DNA from: an uncultured Poribacteria bacterium | GTDB taxonomy: Bacteria > Poribacteria > WGA-4E > WGA-3G | Assembly: GCA_951828385.1 (NCBI GenBank) | Contig: OX639973.1 | Span: 1,488,001-1,552,000 of the forward strand | Length of the DNA stretch: 64,000 bases | Direction of reading: 5' to 3' | Shown here: piece by piece, positions 33,901 to 41,200 of the stretch | How positions within the stretch are numbered: the stretch's first letter is position 1 | Layout of the letters: each line of letters starts with the position of its first letter | The notes under the pieces: generated by a model | What the model was told of the DNA's origin: nothing | Databases searched by the model: none | Seen by the model: the letters and a program-made list of their open reading frames with translations, nothing else | Translations under genes and position numbers: made by a program

Positions 33901-34863
33901 AAACGTGATAGCTTGCGTCCAACACCAAATGGTCGTCAGCCATCAGTTATCAGTGGTCAGTTAAGGGATGGATCTATTGAACCAGAGTCCTCTTTAACTG
34001 ATAACCGAAAACTGGTAACTGGTAACTATTTGGCATGGTTTCTGAGCGCGCTCAGAGGTCAAGTGCGATTCTGGCTAACGGAGGAACAGGAGGTAGAAGA
34101 TGCGGTGTCTCTGTATCTGCTCCAAAGCCTACAAGGTTCGGACACACTTTTCGGGCGGTTGAATCAACACCACCGACTTGAGTTTTCACCCTCACCGGCG
34201 TTCAGCCTTGAGTTGAACTTCCGCACTGGTGAGACGCTTAACAAGCGGATTAATAACCAAGAACGCCACAGACTGCATAACACTTGGGATGTCGGTTTCT
34301 CCGTGAATCCTACAAAACGCTTGTCTGTCGGAGCAAATTGGGAACAACGTCGCGAAAACGAAAAATATAGCCAATTCAATTTTGAGGTCCTCGCACAGGG
34401 CACCGATCCTACCGAGGAGATAGGAGATCCTCCCCCCACACCTATATCAGACCTCCGTCAGTTTGAGCAGATAACTGAGCTGAACCTCCGATACGAGTTG
34501 AGTAATACCCTGCGATGGAGCGGTATCGGCGGTTATAAACGGACAACTGACGAAGAGTGGCTTGATGAGGAACCTGAAGCCAAAACACGCACCTTTTCTT
34601 ATGAAAACCGTATCACGTATAGTCTCATCGGCAAAGGACGCATTGATTTCAACTACAAACTCGGCTATGGTAAGAGTAGTGGCAGTATCCCTTTCGCGCA
34701 ATACACTTTCTACGAAGGCATCAGCCACGAAATTCGTACAACAGCGGATTACAGATTACGAAAATTCACCGATCTACTATTTCGACTCAATTACCGTCTA
34801 CTCTCCACGAAGCAGCGCAAACCCGAACACCGCTTAGAGATGACAGTCAGTGCGGAACTTTAA
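30988..34863 (+). CDS. Large exported surface/outer-membrane protein of unknown function
   Basis: 1291 residues with a clear signal peptide (MRIRLFFLVSFCLCLLPCLG). Early strands (KYPPILPNSEQLVAANGKVL, YQIDFYPGKITI) are followed by a block GISAGSGRDITPNQELRVNV and VSENISILALLSDQDLPIQP. The second half alternates polar and hydrophobic residues (INLQLTPLSRAIDIELTYEL, LRYELSNTLRWSGIGGY) and ends in a short strand (RLEMTVSAEL), which is the pattern of an outer-membrane beta-barrel. At least five short segments come from dispersed repeats read in frame (31277, 31421, 32533, 32960, 33931). The stop overlaps the converging sigma-WD40 gene by 4 bases. No ribosome site is visible, since the start codon abuts repeat DNA. 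Confidence 0.8.
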   Translation: MRIRLFFLVSFCLCLLPCLGSTAQEPPDDKTKTLELPTFSVLQKTESVELKTGEQEFTVKYPPILPNSEQLVAANGKVLVRNVDYQIDFYPGKITIIPLIRGDKGGLPDATTAPYKLKITYRTLPFAIKEVYKRDLYSEQNANGNKPSAISSQQEDSDLLGNLSADGLQQSPIDDSQTSQLEVSGSQTFGISAGSGRDITPNQELRVNVEGNVSENISILALLSDQDLPIQPEGTTENIQDIDQKLVRITHPNMRGTLGDFEGSLGASEFIFFPRALEGVQVEGDFKWGKFHLIPSAIPKGQSTSLVLRGEEGRSEYRLTVDGQYVIVKAGSEIVWLNGERMRRGENNDYVIREYGDPIVEFNSKHLITSNDTIRIDFEYIPEERAYQQNLYGLSSVFTLPGERISLGASYAVEADLNQPEQALIQLRDTDLEALRQNILDPEEDGSLLTAPQRHTVWGIESRVNITEKAWIEGELAYSNLDKNTYSTVDRKEVSQAWKLIGSADWNFATWTDKQNRGYKPLLHTNFDIRAMDADFVPVGASSGNRSRSRYETQYAKEGFDDAFLFDAAGRSQIARDERAANFDIRLIPTDWLGVNAGVGRSEERAPERTGTVQEATDIMGGTGALSTANATIRDNFNWGVNFNQRSGSGGVTPTRSRRGEVTLQKHPSKNPLPTGQARATDESEKAPSKGVQLLRKLPNFRWDDYRSSSRVESEDSARTQSQRKSRQEGNLSYPLGPFRIIGTLGRLESNEARNATLNRKRDRAIGRVNLVDFSWVSVNTSYELEEAYAKEPLLTVDDAPIGLSDWQRSTTARTWKVGLFSQQKSFLSGGVNLTANLARRMLKAHTDIGAGTTTQLADINLQLTPLSRAIDIELTYELDKKLTSQRHEIYTNIHPHTGVLLQPGEGYYVKLDDLHYVEDPEEGTYIKIYQNVGDKPTTAVDAEFRIRFQPRQYFARRARARQQQQRESMLKRDSLRPTPNGRQPSVISGQLRDGSIEPESSLTDNRKLVTGNYLAWFLSALRGQVRFWLTEEQEVEDAVSLYLLQSLQGSDTLFGRLNQHHRLEFSPSPAFSLELNFRTGETLNKRINNQERHRLHNTWDVGFSVNPTKRLSVGANWEQRRENEKYSQFNFEVLAQGTDPTEEIGDPPPTPISDLRQFEQITELNLRYELSNTLRWSGIGGYKRTTDEEWLDEEPEAKTRTFSYENRITYSLIGKGRIDFNYKLGYGKSSGSIPFAQYTFYEGISHEIRTTADYRLRKFTDLLFRLNYRLLSTKQRKPEHRLEMTVSAEL
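31277..31310. repeat. In-frame PLIRGDKGGLP element
   Basis: ATCCCCCTGATAAGGGGGGA followed by TAAAGGGGGATTGC; inverted CCCCCT/AGGGGG ends. Encodes PLIRGDKGGLP in the surface protein, a repeat-derived peptide type known from other bacteria with such elements. Confidence 0.6.
31421..31489. repeat. In-frame opposed-arm repeat (CAGTCAGC type)
   Basis: Left arm CGTCAGCGATCAGCAGTCAG with CAAGAGG; right arm CCTCTCTGCTGATGG. Encodes PSAISSQQEDSDLLGNLSAD of the surface protein. Confidence 0.55.
32533..32560. repeat. In-frame NRGYKPLLH element
   Basis: AATCGGGGTTACAAACCCCT followed by CCTACACA; GGGGTT/AACCCC inverted core. Related to the intergenic repeat at 11261-11287. Confidence 0.55.
32960..33007. 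repeat. 48-bp element, in frame in the surface-protein gene
   Basis: Starts GTAGGGGCGAGGTGACC and ends AACCCCCTAC. Encodes RRGEVTLQKHPSKNPL. The same 48-bp element occurs in the WD40-sigma genes at 45501-45548 and 53405-53452, always in the same orientation and frame relative to the coding strand. Confidence 0.88.
33931..34030. repeat. In-frame opposed-arm repeat (CAGTTATCAGTGG type)
   Basis: Left arm GCCATCAGTTATCAGTGGTC and AGTTAAGGGATGG; right arm CCTCTTTAACTGATAACCG and AAAACTGGTAACTGGTAACT. Encodes QPSVISGQLRDGSIEPESS and on to LVTGN in the surface protein. Confidence 0.72.
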
Positions 34864-37784
34864 CGTGGTTCGGTGATGGCTTCATCCCAATCCCACAAAA
34901 AGATTGTGCCGTCTTGCGCCGTGCTAACCAACGTTTCACCGTCAGGCGAAAATTTTAATGTCTCCACTTCCTGCGTATGCCCATCAAGCGCAGCGATTCT
35001 GTCTCCAGTCTTGACATCCCATAATTGGATTGTACCGCTGTTATGCCCATTGACAAGAATTGTGCCATCCGGCGAAAACACCAACGGTACTGGATAATCA
35101 TGGTGTATCCCCCAACCTCGTTTATGCACAGTGCTAACCGAAAAAATTTTATGACCGGTACGCACGTCCCATAAATGGAGTTGACTCTTTGTACCAGCAG
35201 CGAGCAAGGCGCGGTCTGGTGAAAACGCCACTGCCGAAATATGCCCCAGATTCTTTTGTTCCGTCGGTTCTGCAAAGACAGCCAAAGCTTCACCGGTCGC
35301 AACGTCCCACATTCGGATGTGTCCCTCTGTAGTTCCACTAACAAGCCATCTCCCATCGGGTGAAAACGCCAATGCCAAAATTGTTGGCAGATTGCCGCGA
35401 AAACCGAGGTTCGGGGCATCAAGAACCGGAATTACCAATTCATCGCCTGTTTCCGTATTCCACAAACGAATGTCAAGATGAGCAATCGCGACCGTTTTAG
35501 TTCTATCGTCAGGAGAAAAGATGAGTTCTCGGGAACCTCGCTCCAACGTCGCAAGTTCCTCTCCAGTCCAGACATCCGTCAACCGAATGAGATTATCTGG
35601 ATTTCTAATAGAAATCCTACTGAAAATTATAGAACCTTCTGACGCTGCACTGACGAGTTTCGTGCCATCCGGCGAAAACGCTATAGTTGAATACCAGTCC
35701 CGATGTCCACTATTTTGGACAGCGGACTTTTGCGCTGTTTCCACATCCCAAAAGGTAATTTCACCGTTAAATGCGGCACTTGCAAGCGTGGAACTATCCC
35801 GAAAGAAAGTCACTGTTTTCATAGACTGTGTGTGTCCGGTGATACGCTCATCGAGTGGCGTTCCAGCCGCTACATCCCAGAATCGGATTGTGCCGTCCGT
35901 ACTCCCACTGGCGAGTGTGTTACCGTCGGGTGAAAACGCTAACGCAGCAATGCCGTTGAGATGACCGGTAAGCGTCGCGAGCGGTTCTCCCGTGGTGGTA
36001 TCCCACAATTGCACTGTTTTGTCGGTACTGCCGCTGGCAAGCATTTTTCCGTCTGGAGAAAACGCCAGTACGTTTGCCCATCCGGTATGTTTTTGGAGTG
36101 TCATCGAATCCCTATCTCCAGTGGTATCCCACAATCGTACTGTCTTATCTCCGCCACCACTTGCGAGACGCGTGCCATCCGGCGAGAACGCTACTGCTAA
36201 AACCCAATTTTTAAACGGCAGTCTTTGATGCCGAGGTTCATCTAACAGCTGAAGCGGCAAATCTCCGTGTCCTCTGAGCGTGAATAACTTTTTACGGGTT
36301 GCTACGTCCCATAACTGGATCATCCCGCTCCGTTTTCCAATCGCGATTTTATCGCTCGTCATCGCGTAGACACCATTAAAATCCTCAGAACTAAAAAGAC
36401 CAATCCCGAATAGCCCAGTTTTGAGGTGCTTTGTTTTGCCTTTCCCGTTCTCAATATTCAATCGCGTAATTGCAGCATGCCCGGAACGACTCAAACCGAT
36501 AAGCGTTTTCCCATCTGAAGAGAATCGCAATACTGAAGCATCCCCGTACAAATCAATAAGCGGCACTTCGCGCTCGGTAGCGATCTCCCACAATTGGATG
36601 AGCGTCTCCGCAGAAGAAGCGGTAAGAAAACGGCCATCCGGTGAAAATCTGAGGGCTTCACACATTCCGCCGCCAAACAAAGATTTCTCTTCGCCTGTTT
36701 CCATATCGTACAGCCATACCCCGATGTGACTACCGACTGCGAGTAGGGTTCCATCCGGTGAAAACTGAATTGCGGTAATCCCACCTTTTCCGAAACGCGC
36801 TTTTGCCGCTTTAGGCAACTTCCAATGTGCGTGGTTTTGGGTTGTCTCGTCTGATTGTGCGTCTGCAACCGATGCCGAAACATTGTTAGGCTGCCGGTTG
36901 GCGGTATCCCCCTCGCTCGGTGTGCTAACACTCCCAAGTTGCGTCCGAATATCAGGCTTGGTTTCAAGGCTTAGCACAACGGGTGCTTCAATGAGTTCAA
37001 CTGTCATTTCTAATGGTGCATCGAAACTATACGGCTTTTGGAAGCGCGACAGGTATTGATGATTTCCGACACCTAACATCAAAATGACAATTGCTAACGT
37101 AGAAACACCGACTGCCCACGGCACGAACGGTTTGCTACCAGACGGCGCAACCGGTTTCAGACGCGAAATCTCTTGCATGATGTTCTCTGTAAGATTCGGC
37201 GTGATTTGGTAATTTTCCAAAGCCTCTCGTATCATCGGTTCCTCCTTCTTTAAACGGTGGCGCGCACGATAGAGCCGATTCTTAATCGCTGCTACCGAGA
37301 CCCCTAAAAACTCGCTGATCTCCTCATAAGTCATTTCCCCGAGGTAATAGAGCGTAATGACTGTCCGTTCACTCTCCTGAAGTTTTCCGAGCAGCTTCTT
37401 GACGACTTCGCGTTGTGCTTCTATCGCTGTCCGCGTGTTCTCTTCAACGACATATCCAGAATACGTCGCGTTTTCTAATTGTGCGCTGCTCGTCCTTTCC
37501 AAGGACTGCGTCCACAAACGTTTCTTGCGGAGCCACATCTTGCAGTAATTTGCCGCTATCACGTAGAGCCAACTCGCGAAACGCTGCGGTTCTTTCAGCG
37601 TCGAGAGACTCTGATACACTTTCAGGAACGTATCCTGTGTGATATCTTCGGCGACGTGGAAATCTCCGATCTTCCGCCATGCCAGTGCGTGAACGGACTT
37701 TTGGTATTTTCTCACAAGTGCGGAGAACGCCGTATCATCGCCATCAAGCACGCGTTGGATGAGTTGAATATCGTCATTTTTCAT
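34860..37784 (-). CDS. Membrane-anchored ECF sigma factor - WD40 propeller fusion (copy A)
   Basis: 974 residues. ECF sigma region 2 at about 20-90 (ALVRKYQKSVHALAWRKIGD, AEDITQDTFLKVYQSL, FASWLYVIAANYCKMWLRKK) and region 4 at 130-185 (ERTVITLYYLGEMTYEEISE, GVSVAAIKNRLYRARHRL). One membrane helix at about 222-240 (PWAVGVSTLAIVILMLGVG). A conserved juxtamembrane stretch follows (PYSFDAPLEMTVELIEAPVV, KPDIRTQLG), then some 12-14 WD40 repeats (AIQFSPDGTLLAVGSHIGVW, LAFSPDGKMLASGSTDKTVQ, to the closing DGTIFLWDWDE), enough for two propellers. The sigma part would be cytoplasmic and the propeller outside. The ATG at 37784 has AGAGGTG upstream; an upstream in-frame ATG at 37814 lacks support. Ends in overlap with the converging surface-protein gene. 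Confidence 0.92.
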   Translation of the reverse strand: MKNDDIQLIQRVLDGDDTAFSALVRKYQKSVHALAWRKIGDFHVAEDITQDTFLKVYQSLSTLKEPQRFASWLYVIAANYCKMWLRKKRLWTQSLERTSSAQLENATYSGYVVEENTRTAIEAQREVVKKLLGKLQESERTVITLYYLGEMTYEEISEFLGVSVAAIKNRLYRARHRLKKEEPMIREALENYQITPNLTENIMQEISRLKPVAPSGSKPFVPWAVGVSTLAIVILMLGVGNHQYLSRFQKPYSFDAPLEMTVELIEAPVVLSLETKPDIRTQLGSVSTPSEGDTANRQPNNVSASVADAQSDETTQNHAHWKLPKAAKARFGKGGITAIQFSPDGTLLAVGSHIGVWLYDMETGEEKSLFGGGMCEALRFSPDGRFLTASSAETLIQLWEIATEREVPLIDLYGDASVLRFSSDGKTLIGLSRSGHAAITRLNIENGKGKTKHLKTGLFGIGLFSSEDFNGVYAMTSDKIAIGKRSGMIQLWDVATRKKLFTLRGHGDLPLQLLDEPRHQRLPFKNWVLAVAFSPDGTRLASGGGDKTVRLWDTTGDRDSMTLQKHTGWANVLAFSPDGKMLASGSTDKTVQLWDTTTGEPLATLTGHLNGIAALAFSPDGNTLASGSTDGTIRFWDVAAGTPLDERITGHTQSMKTVTFFRDSSTLASAAFNGEITFWDVETAQKSAVQNSGHRDWYSTIAFSPDGTKLVSAASEGSIIFSRISIRNPDNLIRLTDVWTGEELATLERGSRELIFSPDDRTKTVAIAHLDIRLWNTETGDELVIPVLDAPNLGFRGNLPTILALAFSPDGRWLVSGTTEGHIRMWDVATGEALAVFAEPTEQKNLGHISAVAFSPDRALLAAGTKSQLHLWDVRTGHKIFSVSTVHKRGWGIHHDYPVPLVFSPDGTILVNGHNSGTIQLWDVKTGDRIAALDGHTQEVETLKFSPDGETLVSTAQDGTIFLWDWDEAITEPR

Positions 37785-37830
37785 CGGACACCTCTGAAAG
37801 GGAATGTTCATCATTTCATATTAACATATA

Positions 37831-37859
37831 GTGATGCGACTTGAGGTAAAAAAGTCTCA
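37831..37859 (-). promoter_or_regulatory. ECF-type promoter of copy A
   Basis: On the minus strand TGAGAC, 17 nt, CATCAC, 47 nt before the start codon. Same layout as seven other sites in the array. Confidence 0.65.
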
Positions 37860-38038
37860 TAATTCTGCAAACTTTTGATATGCAAGTTCCGCCGAAAAGA
37901 TATGGAGCCACATGTAAAGAGGGCTGAGATTCCGTCTTGTTGAAAAAGAGAGGTAAGGAGGATTTGTAGTTGCTTCTTTCTATGAGTAGAATTATAGCAC
38001 AAATTTAGCGATAGAAGAAGCGTAATAAAAAAGGATAA
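37860..38038. other. Conserved spacer between array units A and B
   Basis: Contains a segment (about 37925-38010, with GAGGTAAGGAGGATTTGTAG and TTATAGCACAAATTTAGCG) repeated closely at 52290-52350 and 55690-55760 and more loosely near 44300-44365. It shows that flanking DNA was duplicated with the genes. No gene is seen. Confidence 0.6.
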
Positions 38039-38075
38039 GGAGGTAAGCACTTGCTATCCACAGGTGGTTACCTCC
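38039..38075 (-). terminator. Terminator of sigma-WD40 copy B
   Basis: GGAGGTAA and TTACCTCC arms extended by CAC/GTG, followed on the minus strand by TTATCCTTTTTT. Lies 20 bases past the copy B stop. Homologous hairpins follow the WD40 copies at 44551, 52464 and 55846. Confidence 0.75.
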
Positions 38076-38094
38076 TTTACAACCTTTTTTACCA

Positions 38095-41028
38095 TTATTC
38101 ACTTTTGGATGACCCCGTGAGGACTTCATTCCAGTCCCACAAAAAGATTGTGCCATCCTGCGCCGTGCTAACCAACATTTCACCGTCAGGCGAAAATTTC
38201 AATGTCTCCACTTGCTGTGCATGCCCATCAAGCGCAGCGATTCTGTCTCCAGTCTTGACATCCCATAATTGGATTGTACCGCTGTTCTGCCCACTGACGA
38301 GAATTGTGCCATCCGGCGAAAACACCAACGATCCTGGATGATCATGGAATGTCGTTCTACCTCGTTTATGCACAGTGTGAATCGAAGAACGTTTATGACC
38401 GGTATGCACATCCCATAAATGTATCTGATTCCTTGTACCCGCAGCGAGCAAGGCGCTGTCTGGTGAAAACGCCAATGCCCGAATAGCCTCCAGATTCTCT
38501 TGTTCCGTCGGTTCTGCAAAGACAGCCAAAGCTTCACCGGTCGCAACGTCCCACATTTGGATTTTCCCCTGATTAGTTCCACTGACGAGCCATGTGCCAT
38601 GTGGCGAAAAGGCCAATGCCAAAATTCTGGGGGTATTGTGAGGAATACCGGCACTCAGGTCAGCGAGAGGGATCGCCTGTTCATCACCAGTACTTGTATT
38701 CCACAAGCGGATTTCACCAAGACCCGTAAACGCCACCGTTTCACCATCAGGAGAAAAGGTCAGTTCTTCGGCTCCCATAGTATATTGCAAGGTTGCCAGT
38801 TCACGACCTGTCTTTACATCCGTCAGGCGAATTAAATGATCTACTGGCCGCGAAGTAGAAATCCCTGCCCCGAAGACAGTAGTCCGTTCTACTCTGACGC
38901 TAACGAGTTTCGTGCCATCCGGTGAAAAGGCTAAAGTCGATAACCAATCTCGATGTCCTGCAGCTTGGACAGTGGACTTTTGCGATGTTTTCACATCCCA
39001 AAAGGTAATTTCACCATTAAATGCGACACTCGCAAGCGTGGAACTATCCTCAAAGAAAGTCGCCGCCTGCATCGACTGCGTGTGTCCCGTGATAGAGTCA
39101 GCCAACGGAGCCGCAGTTTGTGTATTCCAGAACCGGATCATGCCATCTGCACTGCCGCTCACAAGCGTGGTGCTATCGGGTGAAAACGCTAACGTAGTAA
39201 TACCGTTGATATGTCCAGTAAATGTCGCGAGGGGTTCTCCCGTGGTGGTGTTCCACAACTGCACAGTTTTATCGGTACTCCCGCTAGCAAGCATTTTTCC
39301 ATCCGGTGAAAACGCTAACACGTTTGTCCAACCCGTATGTTTTTGGAGTGTCATCCATTTGTCCTCGTCGGTGAGATCCCATAACCGCACTGTCTTATCT
39401 GTGCTTCCGCTGGCGAGGCGCGTGCCATCGGGTGAAAACGCTATCGCTAAAACCTGAGTTTTAAACCGTGATCCGCGAGGCAAAGGTTTATCCAGCGGCT
39501 GAACCGACAAATCTATATGTCCTCTGAGAGTGGATAACACTTTGTAAGTCGCTATGTCCCATAATTCGATCTTCCCATCCGTTCTCCCAATCGCAACTTT
39601 ATCGTCTCTAATTGCGTAGACGCCTCTCCCATCAAACATGTCAGATGATTCACCACGCTTGAAAAACTTTGAAGTCATCTCTTTAGTTTCTACATTCAAA
39701 CTGATGATAAACTGTCCTCCACTACCCACACTGACAAGCGTCTTCCCATCAGAAGAAAACCGTAACGCTGAAGCACTATCATACACATCAGGAAACAAGA
39801 CTTCACGTCCGGTCGCTATCTCCCACAACTGGACTTTCGACCCGTCAGAGTGGAAGTCTCCGCCGCTATTGGCAAGGAAACGGCCATCCGGTGAAAAGGC
39901 AAGGAATCGGCACGTGCCCTTAAACAGGGACTTCTCTTCACCTGTCTCGATATCGTACAGCCATATACCGATGTTACTCCCGACGGCGAGTTGTGTGCCG
40001 TCCGGTGAGAACTGGATCGCATTAATGCCCCCTTTACCAAAACGTGCCTTCGCTTCTTTCGGCAGCTCCCATTGAGAATAGTCTGTATCTGTTTCATCTG
40101 ATTGCGCGTCTGCAACCGATGCCGAAACATTGTTAGGCTGCCGGTTAGCAGTATCGCTTTTGCTCGGCGTGTTGACATTCCCCAGCTGCGTCCGAACATC
40201 CGGTTTAGCTTCAAGGCTCAGCACAATTGGTGCTTCAATGAGTTCAACCGTCATCTCTGAAGTCGCGTCAAAACTATATGGCTTTTGGAAACGCGATAGG
40301 TATTGACTGCCGACACCTAACATTAAAAGAACGACTGCTAACGTGGCAGCAGCTATTGTCCACGGCACCAGCGGTTTACCTCCTGATGGTGCAACCGGTT
40401 TCAGACGCGAGACCTCGCGCATGATATTCTCTGTAAGGTTCGGTGTAATTTGGAAATGGTCGAGTGCTTCTTTAATCATCGGTTCCTCCTCTTTTAAACG
40501 GTTCCGCGCACGCCTGAGACGACTTTTAATAGTGCTCGCCGATACGCCCAAAAATCGACTAATCTCTTCAACTTTCATCTCACCAAGGTAGTAGAGTGTC
40601 ATCACTGTGCGTTCACTCTCTTTCAACGTCGCGAGCAGTTTTTTAACGACTTCGCGCTGTGCCTCAGCTGCGGTTCTACTCCGTTCTTCGGTAACGTGTC
40701 GGGAATAAGCATCTTCCTGTATCATCGTTGTCTCTGTGCCCTCCAACGGTTGTGTTTGTATCCGTTTTTTGCGGAGCCATGTAGCACATAGGTTTGCTGT
40801 AATCACATAGATCCACCCAGAAAACTGGTTCGGATCTTTCAAGGTGTGAAGTCTCTGATACACTTTCAGAAAAGTGTCCTGAGTAATATCTTCAGCGATG
40901 TGGAAATCCCCGATTTTTCGCCAAGCCAGTGTATGAACCGGCTTTTGATATTTATTCACCAGTTCCGCAAAAGCGGTTTCATCGCCAGTGAGAACTCGTC
41001 GAATAATTGCAACATCGTCATTTTTCAT
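38095..41028 (-). CDS. Membrane-anchored ECF sigma factor - WD40 propeller fusion (copy B)
   Basis: 977 residues, same plan as copy A: sigma region 2 (ELVNKYQKPVHTLAWRKIGD, AEDITQDTFLKVYQRL), region 4 (ERTVMTLYYLGEMKVEEISR, STIKSRLRRARNRLKEEEPM), membrane helix (PWTIAAATLAVVLLMLGVG), juxtamembrane block PYSFDATSEMTVELIEAPIV, then the WD40 propellers. In the middle of the propeller it reads FFEDSSTLASVAFNGEITFW, that is, without the 48-bp repeat element found here in copies D and G. GGAGGTG precedes ATG 41028. The most divergent sigma domain among the WD40 copies. Confidence 0.92.
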   Translation of the reverse strand: MKNDDVAIIRRVLTGDETAFAELVNKYQKPVHTLAWRKIGDFHIAEDITQDTFLKVYQRLHTLKDPNQFSGWIYVITANLCATWLRKKRIQTQPLEGTETTMIQEDAYSRHVTEERSRTAAEAQREVVKKLLATLKESERTVMTLYYLGEMKVEEISRFLGVSASTIKSRLRRARNRLKEEEPMIKEALDHFQITPNLTENIMREVSRLKPVAPSGGKPLVPWTIAAATLAVVLLMLGVGSQYLSRFQKPYSFDATSEMTVELIEAPIVLSLEAKPDVRTQLGNVNTPSKSDTANRQPNNVSASVADAQSDETDTDYSQWELPKEAKARFGKGGINAIQFSPDGTQLAVGSNIGIWLYDIETGEEKSLFKGTCRFLAFSPDGRFLANSGGDFHSDGSKVQLWEIATGREVLFPDVYDSASALRFSSDGKTLVSVGSGGQFIISLNVETKEMTSKFFKRGESSDMFDGRGVYAIRDDKVAIGRTDGKIELWDIATYKVLSTLRGHIDLSVQPLDKPLPRGSRFKTQVLAIAFSPDGTRLASGSTDKTVRLWDLTDEDKWMTLQKHTGWTNVLAFSPDGKMLASGSTDKTVQLWNTTTGEPLATFTGHINGITTLAFSPDSTTLVSGSADGMIRFWNTQTAAPLADSITGHTQSMQAATFFEDSSTLASVAFNGEITFWDVKTSQKSTVQAAGHRDWLSTLAFSPDGTKLVSVRVERTTVFGAGISTSRPVDHLIRLTDVKTGRELATLQYTMGAEELTFSPDGETVAFTGLGEIRLWNTSTGDEQAIPLADLSAGIPHNTPRILALAFSPHGTWLVSGTNQGKIQMWDVATGEALAVFAEPTEQENLEAIRALAFSPDSALLAAGTRNQIHLWDVHTGHKRSSIHTVHKRGRTTFHDHPGSLVFSPDGTILVSGQNSGTIQLWDVKTGDRIAALDGHAQQVETLKFSPDGEMLVSTAQDGTIFLWDWNEVLTGSSKSE

Positions 41029-41075
41029 GAGGCACCTCCAGAAAGCGAAAGTTGATTAATGACATATTAACTATA

Positions 41076-41104
41076 GTGACGCAAGATAGCACAAAAGGGT
41101 TGCT
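41076..41104 (-). promoter_or_regulatory. ECF-type promoter of copy B
   Basis: Minus strand AGCAAC, 17 nt, CGTCAC, 48 nt before the start codon. The -35-like box is the most deviant of the set, together with that of copy D. Confidence 0.55.
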
Positions 41105-41156
41105 TAATAGAAAAAAAAGAGGAATTTGAAGAAAAAGAGAGGGATGGCGGTAGGAA

Positions 41157-41178
41157 GGGCGGCATTGTTGCACCGCCC
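41157..41178 (-). terminator. Hairpin after BNR-type copy C
   Basis: GGGCGG and CCGCCC arms around CATTGTTGCA, 22 bases past the stop. An almost identical hairpin follows the other BNR-type copy (49068-49089). It lacks a tight T-run. Confidence 0.5.
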
Positions 41179-41200
41179 AAGTAAGATATACCGATTTCTA

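Noticed and set aside
38912-39457. Plus-strand open frames with repeated SGENA/VLPLAS patterns across the array
   Set aside because: They are antisense to the WD40 repeats (SPDG, LASGS), whose periodicity keeps the opposite strand open.
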